A stretch of 64,000 nucleotides of DNA from Emticicia sp040253585 (lineage in GTDB: Bacteria > Bacteroidota > Bacteroidia > Cytophagales > Spirosomataceae): assembly GCF_040253585.1 (NCBI RefSeq), contig NZ_JBELAU010000007.1:1-64000 (forward strand), written 5' to 3'. Shown here piece after piece: positions 9,788 to 17,824 of the stretch (position 1 is its first letter; the number at the start of each line of letters is the position of its first letter). The position numbers and the translations under genes were made by a program. Under the pieces are notes generated by a model. It had not been told where the DNA came from. It saw only the letters and a program-made list of their open reading frames with translations, and did not search any database.

Positions 9788-10582
9788 TTATAAATTTTTG
9801 ATGATTGCTTTTACTAAAATGGCTGAATTATCGGCAGCTACTTTTTTGAAAGTTTGAAAATCTGCAGGAGCGGCTTCATTGGCTTTATCGCTGATGCTTC
9901 GGATTATCAAGAAAGGTAAATTTTGCTGAAAACAGATTTGGGCAACTGCTGCACCTTCCATTTCGGTAGCATCGGCTTGATAATTTCTCCTAAAACCAGC
10001 CACTGCCACGCTTGAAGCTACAAACGTGTCACCCGTGACGATAGTTCCTGCCGAAACTCTCGGTTGGGGCGAATCTGCTGTTATTTTCTTGAGTTCGATG
10101 CCTTTTGCGACTTGGTTGGCCACCGCAACTAAGGTAGAATCTGACAAGAAAAACTGCGGATTTAGCTGCTTCGTATGCGGATTTCGAGTAGGGTAGAATT
10201 TCAAACTATCGTTTGTCAATCGACCATAATCGTGGTACGAAAGTCTTTTACCAATCAGAATATCTCCTTGGTTCAAATCAGGACTTACCGCACCTGCAAC
10301 GCCTGTAAAAATAATTGTTTTTGGAGAAAATTGCTTGATAATTAATGCCGTAACGATACTGGCATTCGCTTTTCCGATACCAGTTTCGGCCAAAACTACT
10401 TTTTTACCGTTGAGCTTGCCCGTTTTGAACTTAAACCCCATGATTTCCTTAGTTTTTACCCCTTTCAACTGTGATTGAAGTAATTCTACTTCTTCGGTCA
10501 TCGCACCTAAAATTGCAATTTTTTGGGCAAACGAAGTGGCTGATAACGAGAATAATACAAAAAATATAAATTTGATTTTCAT
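9788..10582 (-). CDS. mtnN: Exported 5'-methylthioadenosine/S-adenosylhomocysteine nucleosidase
   Basis: MTA/SAH nucleosidases hydrolyse these nucleosides to adenine and the thioribose product. Family motifs are present: IAILGAMTEEVELL at the N-terminus (catalytic Glu), TGVAGAVSPDLNQGD, TEMEGAAVAQ (ribose-binding Met-Glu) and RSISDKAN (catalytic Asp). I place the start at the ATG at 10580-10582, because it gives a clean signal peptide (MKIKFIFFVLFSLSATSFAQ). An in-frame start nine codons upstream would spoil it. The enzyme should therefore act in the periplasm, whereas most family members are cytoplasmic. A purine permease gene lies upstream and a C-S lyase gene downstream on the same strand. 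Confidence 0.88.
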   Translation of the reverse strand: MKIKFIFFVLFSLSATSFAQKIAILGAMTEEVELLQSQLKGVKTKEIMGFKFKTGKLNGKKVVLAETGIGKANASIVTALIIKQFSPKTIIFTGVAGAVSPDLNQGDILIGKRLSYHDYGRLTNDSLKFYPTRNPHTKQLNPQFFLSDSTLVAVANQVAKGIELKKITADSPQPRVSAGTIVTGDTFVASSVAVAGFRRNYQADATEMEGAAVAQICFQQNLPFLIIRSISDKANEAAPADFQTFKKVAADNSAILVKAIIKNL

Positions 10583-10679
10583 AGAAAGATACTTAAAATA
10601 AAAGCTCAAAAAAATGGGTAATTCAATAAAAATTCTACATTCTCAATTCTTAATTCTACATTCTTAATTCTACATTTTT

Positions 10680-11987
10680 TTAATGCCCCAAATACAATGC
10701 CCAAAGTGCAAAAATATCTATGATAATGAGCATCCACGAAACTTCTTTAGCTTTTCCGTTGATGACTTTGATAATCGTCCATGATAAAAATCCCCAAATG
10801 ATGCCTTGTGTAATTGAATAGGTGAATGGAATAAGTACCATTGCCAAAAATGCAGGAATGGCATCGTCGAGTTTATCCCAATTGACTTTTGTGACGGGTT
10901 TCATCATCAAAACACCAACCACAATCAAAGCAGGAGCGGTGGCAATAGCAGGAATAATGCTCAAAAGTGGCGATAAAAACATAAATGGCAAAAACAAAAT
11001 TCCCGCTGTGATGGCTGTTACGCCTGTTCGCCCTCCTTGACTAATTCCCACCGCCGACTCAATAAATGCAGTGCCTGGACTTGTACCGAGCAAACCGCCC
11101 ATTGTAGTTGCCACGGCATCGGTCAGAAGCGATTGTTTGATGTTGCGAGGTTCTCCATCTTCATCATATAAATCGGCTGCTTCGGCAACGCCCACAAACG
11201 TAGAAAGACTATCGAATAAATCAGTAAAGACAAAAGCAAAAATAACTGGTAAAAGGCTTATTTTGAGCGAGTTAATAATATCAAGTTGCAACATTAAACT
11301 AAAATCAGGTGCAGAAAAAACTCCTTGCCAAGTAACCAAAGTTTTTTGTCCGAAATTGATAGCTGAGGCATCGCCCCACCATCTGCCAATTGGAATAGCA
11401 ATGAGCGTTGTCAGTAAAATTCCGATGATGATTCCACCTTGAATATGCCTCGTGAGCATAATCATCGTGATTGCCAATCCAATCAGAAAAGTAATGATAA
11501 TGGGGTCGTGCAGACTCGCAATGCCAATCATCGTGGCCGGATTTGGTACAATAAATTTGGCATTGGCAAAACCAATGAGCGTAATAAAAAGCCCGATTCC
11601 TGCCGAGATTGCGTAGCGTAATTGCTTCGGAATAGCCTTAACGATTTGGGTACGAACATTGAAAATTGATAGTAAAAGAAAGATAATTCCTGCCCAAAAT
11701 ACTGCTCCCAGAGCCACTTGCCACGAAATACCCATGCCTTTGACGGCAGTAAACGTAAAAAAAGCGTTCATTCCCATTCCTGGGGCAACAACGATTGGGT
11801 TTTTGGCATAAAGCCCCATCATCAAACTACAAAAGAATGATAACAAAACGGTGGCCGTAAGCACACCATTAAACGACATTCCTGATTGACTCAAAATGGC
11901 AGGATTGACAACAATAATATACATCGTGGCCAAGAAGGTAGAAACTCCCGCCAGAATTTCGATTTTTAGGGTAGGTTTTAGGGGCAT
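10680..11987 (-). CDS. NCS2-family purine permease (AzgA-like)
   Basis: A 435-residue inner-membrane protein with about 12-14 hydrophobic segments. Characteristic stretches are STFLATMYIIVVNPAILS near the N-terminus, APGMGMNAFFTF, FVFTDLFDSLSTFVGVA and GTSPGTAFIESAVGI. These match the adenine/guanine/hypoxanthine branch (AzgA/PbuG-like) of the nucleobase:cation symporter-2 family. It lies between a TonB-like protein and the exported nucleosidase, so importing the adenine released in the periplasm is a natural role. Purine specificity comes from family resemblance. Confidence 0.9.
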   Translation of the reverse strand: MPLKPTLKIEILAGVSTFLATMYIIVVNPAILSQSGMSFNGVLTATVLLSFFCSLMMGLYAKNPIVVAPGMGMNAFFTFTAVKGMGISWQVALGAVFWAGIIFLLLSIFNVRTQIVKAIPKQLRYAISAGIGLFITLIGFANAKFIVPNPATMIGIASLHDPIIITFLIGLAITMIMLTRHIQGGIIIGILLTTLIAIPIGRWWGDASAINFGQKTLVTWQGVFSAPDFSLMLQLDIINSLKISLLPVIFAFVFTDLFDSLSTFVGVAEAADLYDEDGEPRNIKQSLLTDAVATTMGGLLGTSPGTAFIESAVGISQGGRTGVTAITAGILFLPFMFLSPLLSIIPAIATAPALIVVGVLMMKPVTKVNWDKLDDAIPAFLAMVLIPFTYSITQGIIWGFLSWTIIKVINGKAKEVSWMLIIIDIFALWALYLGH

Positions 11988-12010
11988 TGGGTTAGGTGTT
12001 TAAAATAAAT

Positions 12011-12481
12011 CTATTTCAAATTTTCATTCGGAAAATATAAACATTTTTCTTGGTCAATACTTCCGTAATATTGGTATCTGAGCAGTGAAAAATCGTTGTC
12101 TTTGCAAGTCATACACGAAATTGCTGGTTTCCAAAATGGCATACAATCAATGGCACATTTAATGTCTTGTAGCACAACTTTGGGTACTCCGAATTGTTCA
12201 TCGACTTTTGAATGAGTTATCGAACCATCTTTTTCAATAATAAAACTAAACAAAATAGAGCCTTTTAACTTATTTGCTTTGTAGGCCGGACACATATATT
12301 TCTTCACATAAAGCCCAAACCTTTTTTCTCCATAAGGAAACTCAGGTAGTTTTCCCGCTTTTGCAACGTTTATGTAAACAGTTGTATCTGAGTTAATTAG
12401 TGGGTTCTGAGACTGTGCTTGAGTTTTGCCAAACAGCAATAGTGAGAATAAAGTGAGTATAAAAAACAGCTGAATTCTCAT
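12011..12481 (-). CDS. Secreted TonB C-terminal-domain-like protein
   Basis: A 156-residue protein with a signal peptide ending near KTQAQ and a TonB C-terminal-like fold (KLKGSILFSFIIEKDGSITHSKV). There is no N-terminal anchor or proline-rich spacer, so it is not a complete TonB. Such small periplasmic proteins are common in Bacteroidota and their role is unclear. It contains several cysteines (CAIDC, CMTCK), possibly in disulfides. It is 23 bp upstream of the permease start and may be the first gene of that operon. Confidence 0.65.
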   Translation of the reverse strand: MRIQLFFILTLFSLLLFGKTQAQSQNPLINSDTTVYINVAKAGKLPEFPYGEKRFGLYVKKYMCPAYKANKLKGSILFSFIIEKDGSITHSKVDEQFGVPKVVLQDIKCAIDCMPFWKPAISCMTCKDNDFSLLRYQYYGSIDQEKCLYFPNENLK

Positions 12482-12517
12482 AGTGCGTAGTAGTGAAACT
12501 TGACGTATTAAAATTAA

Positions 12518-12553
12518 AAACTTCCCGAAAGTTATGAAACTTTCGGGAAGTTT
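12518..12553 (-). terminator. Strong hairpin terminator
   Basis: A perfect 16-bp inverted repeat (AAACTTCCCGAAAGTT and its complement) with a 4-nt loop lies downstream of the membrane protein gene at 12587-13264 and upstream of the TonB-like gene. Confidence 0.8.
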
Positions 12554-12586
12554 GGTCGGAATTATTGAAATTGAATTAGGAAGTTT

Positions 12587-13264
12587 TTATTTCAACAACC
12601 GCCTAATCGCCACCAAATGCGAAAACAACACCAACGGCACAACCACACTCGGCAGTAGATTAAACGGAAAATAAAGTATAGCAATATTAGGTTGCTCAAA
12701 TGCAAACTTTTGAAATGGTACAGGCGAAGATAAAATTGCATTTACTACGATATTGATAAGCAATAGAAGACAAACAATATTCCAGCCTAAAAGCATTTTT
12801 TTGCTCATGGATTTCTTGATAAAAACAAAATAATAGACAATCGGGGCAGTGATTCCTGCCAAAATGTCAAAATTTCGGCCTTCAAAAGTCATTAATTCTG
12901 GTATAGTCCCATACAGAAATAGCCAATATAATACAATCTCAACAGGCACTCTGACGATGTGCAGCAAAGTGAGTTTTTCGAGGCTCAAACTATCAACAAA
13001 TACTTTTCCATTTTGTGTATTAAAAAGTCTGCCTATAAAAATAAAAATGGGCAAAAGCGAAAGCAAGATTCGTGGAGGAATGGCCGAAATATCTAAATAT
13101 AAGCCAATTAGAGCGAATAGACTGTGCAGAATTGCCCAAGAAATAATGATTCCGAGGCTTTGTTTTGAATAGTTTGTTGCTCTAAAAAACAACCAAATTG
13201 TGAGTATGGTCGTTGCCAAAAATGCAAGACCAACAAAAGTGGGAACTATATCAAGAAAGTGCAT
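12587..13264 (-). CDS. Hypothetical polytopic membrane protein
   Basis: About 225 residues with six to seven hydrophobic segments and no motif I recognise. The frame is open to 13348, but I choose the ATG at 13262-13264 (MHFLDIVPTFVGLAFLATT), which begins directly with a membrane segment. The upstream extension contains two cysteines and a second hydrophobic run atypical of a start. No functional clue comes from the neighbours. Confidence 0.6.
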   Translation of the reverse strand: MHFLDIVPTFVGLAFLATTILTIWLFFRATNYSKQSLGIIISWAILHSLFALIGLYLDISAIPPRILLSLLPIFIFIGRLFNTQNGKVFVDSLSLEKLTLLHIVRVPVEIVLYWLFLYGTIPELMTFEGRNFDILAGITAPIVYYFVFIKKSMSKKMLLGWNIVCLLLLINIVVNAILSSPVPFQKFAFEQPNIAILYFPFNLLPSVVVPLVLFSHLVAIRRLLK

Positions 13265-13356
13265 AGAAAGAGTTTTTTTGATTTGATGCACAAAGATTAA
13301 CAGCAAAAAATAAAATCTACTTAGCAAATGGCAAGAAATATAACACATCCCTTCTA

Positions 13357-13389
13357 AACGTCGGCATGGCTGGAAGCCATGCCGACGTT
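13357..13389. repeat. Dispersed palindrome, AACGTCGGCA family
   Basis: A perfect 15-bp inverted repeat (AACGTCGGCATGGCT / AGCCATGCCGACGTT) in the divergent region between 13264 and 13447. A second element with the same 10-bp ends occurs at 32042-32088, so this is a REP-like dispersed repeat and not only a local hairpin. Confidence 0.75.
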
Positions 13390-13446
13390 AATTATCAACG
13401 TTAAATAAATCTTCCTTACCTTTGCATAAATTTTCAGTTAAAATAA

Positions 13447-14139
13447 ATGCAAGACATCGTACTTCCTATTCTTTACCAAGATGAACATTTGGTAGCTATC
13501 AACAAGCCACATAATTTATTGGTACATCGCTCGTCAATCGCTGCCGAAGAAAGTGTTTTTGCATTACAGTTATTGCGTGACCAACTCAATTGTTGGGTGA
13601 GTCCGTGTCACCGAATCGACCGTAAAACTTCGGGTGTATTGCTTTTTGCTCTTACTCCCGAAGCCGATAAAGCTGTGAAAATGCAATTTGAAAATCATAC
13701 AACCCACAAAAAATATTTGGCTTTGGTGCGTGGCTATTTACCCGAATCTGGCACAGCCGACCGACCGCTGGCGAAAGAAAATGGCACACTCCAAGATGCC
13801 GTTACGCATTTCAGATGTTTGAAAAAAGTGGAACTTGAAATCGAAGTAAGCCGCTACCCAACTTCACGGTATTCTTTGGCCGAAATCACGCCAGAAACTG
13901 GCCGAATGCACCAAATTAGAAGGCATTTTGCCCAATTACGTCATTATTTGATTGGTGATAAAACTTACGGAGAATGCAAGCACAACAAAATGTTTGAAGA
14001 GCGTTTCGGACTCAATACAATGCTTCTTCATGCCAGCGAGCTGAGTTTTATACATCCAATTACAAGCGAAAACATCCATATTTCTGCACCCATCAGTGAT
14101 GAATTCACCAGAATTCTGACCGAAATTGGGATGTTGTAG
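13447..14139 (+). CDS. truC: RluA-family pseudouridine synthase, TruC-like
   Basis: A 230-residue enzyme of the RluA superfamily, which isomerises uridine in tRNA or rRNA. The N-terminal IAINKPHNLLVHRS segment and the catalytic motif CHRIDRKTSGVLLF (Asp58) are intact, followed by GRMHQIRRHFAQL. The short single-domain form without S4 domain, and the order of motifs, match TruC (tRNA Psi65 synthase) best. TruC versus another small RluA paralogue is not certain. It is a single gene, ending in a hairpin shared with the converging transporter gene. Confidence 0.85.
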   Translation: MQDIVLPILYQDEHLVAINKPHNLLVHRSSIAAEESVFALQLLRDQLNCWVSPCHRIDRKTSGVLLFALTPEADKAVKMQFENHTTHKKYLALVRGYLPESGTADRPLAKENGTLQDAVTHFRCLKKVELEIEVSRYPTSRYSLAEITPETGRMHQIRRHFAQLRHYLIGDKTYGECKHNKMFEERFGLNTMLLHASELSFIHPITSENIHISAPISDEFTRILTEIGML

Positions 14140-14140
14140 T

Positions 14141-14180
14141 ATTCTTCGGTAGCTGAGCGTAGTCGAAGCTATCGAAGAAT
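14141..14180. terminator. Bidirectional hairpin between converging genes
   Basis: A 14-bp inverted repeat (ATTCTTCGGTAGCT / AGCTATCGAAGAAT) begins 2 bp after the truC-like stop. The loop carries GAGCGTAGTCGA, a core I associate with dispersed Bacteroidota repeats, so this may be a repeat used as a terminator. Confidence 0.7.
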
Positions 14181-14202
14181 AACCAGTTCCCCAATAACCA
14201 AT

Positions 14203-15273
14203 CTACTTAGTAACATCAGCATGGTCAGCGTCTCCGAGTAGGAAGCCGTAGGGTTTTAAACCTTCAATCGAATCGAAAATTACTTTGATAATAGCTGTTA
14301 GCGGCAATGCCAAAACCAAACCGCCCATTCCCCAAAGCGAGCTGAAAAGTATTAGAGAGATAATGGCCGCCATCGAGTTGATACTCACTTTTGTGCCAAC
14401 AATGTAAGGCGTAATGAAATTTCCCTCTAAAAATTGTATAGCAAAAAACAGAGAACCCACACCCACCGCACTGATTGGTCCTTTAGTTATTAGAGCGAAA
14501 AGAATTGGCAATAATGAACCAATGGCAATACCGATATAGGGAATAAGCACCAAGAAAGAAGCTAAAAAGCCAAAGAAAATGGCATGGTCGATGCCCAAAA
14601 TATAAAGTCCGACTGTATTCAGAATGCCGATAATTCCAATAACCATTATCAAACCCACCATGTAGTCAATGACCACATTTTTGATTTTCTTCAAAACTAC
14701 ATTTACCCGGTGGCTACTTACCGATTTAAAAGCTTTGTAGAAAAATGCCTTGATAAAATCACGGTACAGCAACATCAGGAATATATATAGTGGAATAAGT
14801 GTCAAGTTGCCCAAAAGGCCAGTTGTGGTAGAGAGTGTATTACCCAAAATATCGCTATTGTTTTTCAGAAACTCGGTTACATATTTTTTACCTTCGGCTT
14901 TTTGTTGGGTTTTACTAATATGGAAATTTCGACGAATGTAAGTCTGTACTTCTGAGAAATATTTCTCGGTTTTTTCGGTCAATTGTGGTAAAATTTCTTC
15001 AAAATCCATTATTTGTATATAAACCAAATAGAAAAGCAAAATTAACGCACCAATCATAAGCAAAATAGCAGCCGTAATAGCCAACCAACGAGGGAAACGC
15101 CATCGTTCAAGAAGTTGACAAACAGGTAGCAGTAGCAGTGCAAAGACCCCCGCAAAGGTTAATGGAATGAGTAAGTCTCTAAGGATATACATTCCATAGA
15201 TGATTATGACCAACGAAATCAGTACGTAGGCAAGGCGAGTCGAAAATGGTTGTTGGAAAGTTTTCATTGACAC
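14203..15273 (-). CDS. AI-2E family transporter (PF01594)
   Basis: A 356-residue inner-membrane protein with about eight membrane segments in the family layout: two N-terminal pairs, a charged central region (residues about 75-145), then four segments. The conserved end of the family is present (GNFITPYIVGTKVSINSMAA, then LFSSLWGMGGLVLALPLTAI). Members export varied small molecules or ions; AI-2 export by this protein should not be assumed. It is a single gene. Confidence 0.88.
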   Translation of the reverse strand: MSMKTFQQPFSTRLAYVLISLVIIIYGMYILRDLLIPLTFAGVFALLLLPVCQLLERWRFPRWLAITAAILLMIGALILLFYLVYIQIMDFEEILPQLTEKTEKYFSEVQTYIRRNFHISKTQQKAEGKKYVTEFLKNNSDILGNTLSTTTGLLGNLTLIPLYIFLMLLYRDFIKAFFYKAFKSVSSHRVNVVLKKIKNVVIDYMVGLIMVIGIIGILNTVGLYILGIDHAIFFGFLASFLVLIPYIGIAIGSLLPILFALITKGPISAVGVGSLFFAIQFLEGNFITPYIVGTKVSINSMAAIISLILFSSLWGMGGLVLALPLTAIIKVIFDSIEGLKPYGFLLGDADHADVTK

Positions 15274-15390
15274 AGTAAGTCTTCTTTGGGATATATTTTC
15301 TTAATTTATTGACAGGTTTTTTCAAAATTAACTAACTTGTTACCTAATTTCAAACTTTTCTTTCTGATTTAGAAAACCTCTTTCGATATT

Positions 15391-16224
15391 ATGTTCCTTT
15401 ACAAATTTTATATGTTTTTGTTTTCTCTCAAAATCGCTACTTGTAATTGTCACAGCGAAATACAAAAAAGTGGTTTTCAAAGAGCAAAAAACAATTATGT
15501 GATAACAAAAACAGGTCGAATGCCTACGTGCATCAACGAAAGTTCGGGGCTGGCAAAAGCATGGCAAGAAAATTATTATTGGACAATCAATGATAGTGGT
15601 GGTAATACCGAATTATACATGATTGGTGAACAAGGTCGAGTATTTGATACACTTTTGGTCAATGACTCAGAAAACATTGATTGGGAAGATTTGACCAAAG
15701 ATGATAAAGGGAATATTTATGTTGGCGATTTTGGAAACAATGGCCAAAACCGAAAAGACCTAACGATTTATAAGTTTAGAAACGGCAAAACCGAAAAAAT
15801 AACTTTTCATTACGCTGACCAAGACTATTTTCCAGCCAAAGATAAGATTTTTGACTGCGAAGCGTTTTTTTGGTACGGTGGAAAATTGTATTTATTCTCG
15901 AAAGATTGGTCACGGAAACACCAAACGCAACTTTATAGTTTGCCCGATAAAGCAGGCGATTATGCCCTTTTGCCCGAACAAAATATTTTCCTAAAAAGCC
16001 CAGTAACCTCGGCCGATGTTAGTCCAGATGGAAAGGAATTTGCTTTACTTTCCTACGGGAAAATCTATATTTTTGAAATTTCGGGCGGGAAAATTGATTT
16101 TTCTAAACCCAAATCATGTATAAAGGTAGGCAGAAACCAGTTGGAAGCCATTGCTTATGTAAATGATACTGATTTAGTAATGACGAATGAGCAACGAAAG
16201 ATATATCAAGTAAAACGCAGGTAG
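15391..16224 (+). CDS. Uncharacterised beta-propeller-like exported protein
   Basis: A 277-residue protein with a hydrophobic N-terminus. Repeated strand motifs suggest a beta-propeller: WTINDSGGNTELYMI, IDWEDLTKDDKGNIYVGDFG, SADVSPDGKEFALLSYG and NQLEAIAYVND. The pattern resembles SdiA-regulated/phytase-like propellers, but catalytic residues of those families are not evident. The start could also be the ATG seven codons downstream (15412). No operon partner is visible. Confidence 0.65.
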   Translation: MFLYKFYMFLFSLKIATCNCHSEIQKSGFQRAKNNYVITKTGRMPTCINESSGLAKAWQENYYWTINDSGGNTELYMIGEQGRVFDTLLVNDSENIDWEDLTKDDKGNIYVGDFGNNGQNRKDLTIYKFRNGKTEKITFHYADQDYFPAKDKIFDCEAFFWYGGKLYLFSKDWSRKHQTQLYSLPDKAGDYALLPEQNIFLKSPVTSADVSPDGKEFALLSYGKIYIFEISGGKIDFSKPKSCIKVGRNQLEAIAYVNDTDLVMTNEQRKIYQVKRR

Positions 16225-16254
16225 GTGCTTATCGCATAAGCCCATTGCAAACGG

Positions 16255-16287
16255 AAGTGTGGCATATTTCAAAAATGTGCCACACTT
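16255..16287. repeat. Dispersed hairpin, GTGGCA family
   Basis: A 10-bp inverted repeat AAGTGTGGCA / TGCCACACTT. Related hairpins with TGTGG...CCACA arms occur at 34310-34343 and 44911-44953, each just after a plus-strand gene. Confidence 0.65.
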
Positions 16288-16297
16288 AGCCAAAACG

Positions 16298-16336
16298 AAA
16301 AGAGGGCGTAAATCAATCAGATTTACGCCCTCTTTT
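16298..16336. terminator. Bidirectional terminator
   Basis: A perfect 16-bp inverted repeat (AAAAGAGGGCGTAAAT / ATTTACGCCCTCTTTT) sits between the converging genes ending at 16224 (+) and 16342 (-). It has A/T tracts on both sides and so should work in both directions. Confidence 0.85.
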
Positions 16337-16341
16337 ATTTA

Positions 16342-16701
16342 TCAAAAATCGTCTTCTACAACTTCTTCTTCTGCTGGAATTTCTCGTTTTTTATGTTCAA
16401 CTTCGTTTCTTTTATCTTTAAATTTCTTTATCTGTGATTTTAGAGCTTCAAGTGCCAAATCGGTGGCTTCTTCAAACGTTGTGCCTTTTTCTTCTGCAAA
16501 AATGGTGTTTCCTGGAACACTTAACTTGATTTCAATGTGCTTTTTGTGAATTTTATTACTATCTCCTTTGTCTAATTTCAGAAAAACTTCACCACTAATA
16601 AATTTGTCGTAGAAGGTTTCTAATTTGTTTAATTTGTTTTGGATAAATCCGACCAATTTAGGGTCGATGTCGAAATGGACTGCATGCACATTAATCTTCA
16701 T
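16342..16701 (-). CDS. hpf: Ribosome hibernation promoting factor, short form
   Basis: A 119-residue HPF/RaiA (S30AE) protein that would bind the small ribosomal subunit and silence or dimerise ribosomes in stationary phase. Typical features are MKINVHAVHFDIDPKLVGFI, KHIEIKLSVPGNTIFAEEKG and ALEALKSQIKKFKDKR. It lacks the C-terminal dimerisation domain of long HPF and ends in an acidic tail. The C-terminal tail and overall length match Bacteroidota HPF. Confidence 0.9.
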   Translation of the reverse strand: MKINVHAVHFDIDPKLVGFIQNKLNKLETFYDKFISGEVFLKLDKGDSNKIHKKHIEIKLSVPGNTIFAEEKGTTFEEATDLALEALKSQIKKFKDKRNEVEHKKREIPAEEEVVEDDF

Positions 16702-17033
16702 AACACACTAATTTAGAGTGAATAATTACATAAACTACTGAGATTCAAGATATTAATCTAAAGCCTAAAGACAACATCCGCTCACGTCTTCTATTTTCTA
16801 TCTTGTATCTGCTCTTTCAAAGAACTTTCATTAATCTAACCTACCAAAAAAATCAATACGAGTCAAGAACTTTGTGTATAATTTTATTGAACGAAGCCAA
16901 ACGGCAAACCTGTGTAGAGAAAAACAAGTTTTTTGAAAGATAACAAACCGATTGTCAATGTTTTGGTTGGAAATCTCACACCCATCTTCTACATTTCATC
17001 TTTATTTCACAACCTATTTATTTTAATCCAACA
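16702..17033. other. Intergenic region between divergent genes, no gene seen
   Basis: About 330 AT-rich bases upstream of both hpf (-) and the ABC operon (+). No coding-like frame, tRNA or strong hairpin is visible. It must hold both promoters, but I could not place a convincing -7 box. Confidence 0.5.
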
Positions 17034-17804
17034 ATGAAGGCAATCAAAATTAGTAATTTACAGAAGGCGTATGGCAGTAGTTTGGTCTTGAAAGATGTTA
17101 ATTTAGAGGTTGATTCAGGCGAAATTATTGGCTATATCGGGCCAAACGGAGCAGGAAAATCGACAACAATTAAAATCCTAATCGGAATGATTCCCGACTA
17201 TGCTGGTAGCGTAGAAGTTATGGGACTCGACGTAAAAGCTAATCCGCTGGAAGTCAAGCGATTGATTGGCTACGTTCCCGAAAATGCTTCTTTGTACGAT
17301 ACGCTTTCACCAATGGAATATCTGCGATTTTTGGGAAGCTTATACGAATTAGAAACCGACCAAATCGAAGAAAAAGCCACCGAATTACTCAGACTGTTTG
17401 CCCTTTACGACCAGAGAGACGACCGCATGACTACGTTCTCGAAAGGTATGAAACAAAAAGTTTTGTTGATTTCGGGCATTTTGCACAACCCAGAAGTGAT
17501 ATTTCTGGATGAACCTCTCTCAGGGCTCGACGCCAATGCCGTGATTTTGGTCAAAGAAATACTTGCTCAACTCAAGCACGCTGGCAAAACCATTTTTTAT
17601 AGCTCGCATATCATGGATGTTGTCGAGAAAATCTCCGACCGAATTGTGCTTATCAATAAAGGAACTATCATTGCGAATGGTACTTTTGAAGAACTGAAAT
17701 CTCAACGAGAAACGGGTTCGCTTGAACAGATTTTTAATCAGCTAACGGGCAATAACCAACACGTTCAATTGGCTGAAGAATTTATTCAAGTAATGAACCG
17801 ATAA
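17034..17804 (+). CDS. ABC transporter ATP-binding protein
   Basis: A 256-residue nucleotide-binding subunit. Walker A is GPNGAGKST (about residues 37-45), the signature is FSKGMKQK, Walker B is VIFLDEPLSGLD and the switch histidine is in YSSHIMD. The sequence is of the ABC-2/NatA (CcmA-like) exporter type. It lies 20 bp upstream of a permease gene and forms a two-gene transporter with it. The substrate is unknown. Confidence 0.92.
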   Translation: MKAIKISNLQKAYGSSLVLKDVNLEVDSGEIIGYIGPNGAGKSTTIKILIGMIPDYAGSVEVMGLDVKANPLEVKRLIGYVPENASLYDTLSPMEYLRFLGSLYELETDQIEEKATELLRLFALYDQRDDRMTTFSKGMKQKVLLISGILHNPEVIFLDEPLSGLDANAVILVKEILAQLKHAGKTIFYSSHIMDVVEKISDRIVLINKGTIIANGTFEELKSQRETGSLEQIFNQLTGNNQHVQLAEEFIQVMNR

Positions 17805-17824
17805 ATTTCCACATCTTACACAAA

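Noticed and set aside
10822..11621. Plus-strand open frames opposite the purine permease gene
   Set aside because: Antisense of a membrane protein with no coding features and no start signals; the minus-strand gene explains the sequence.
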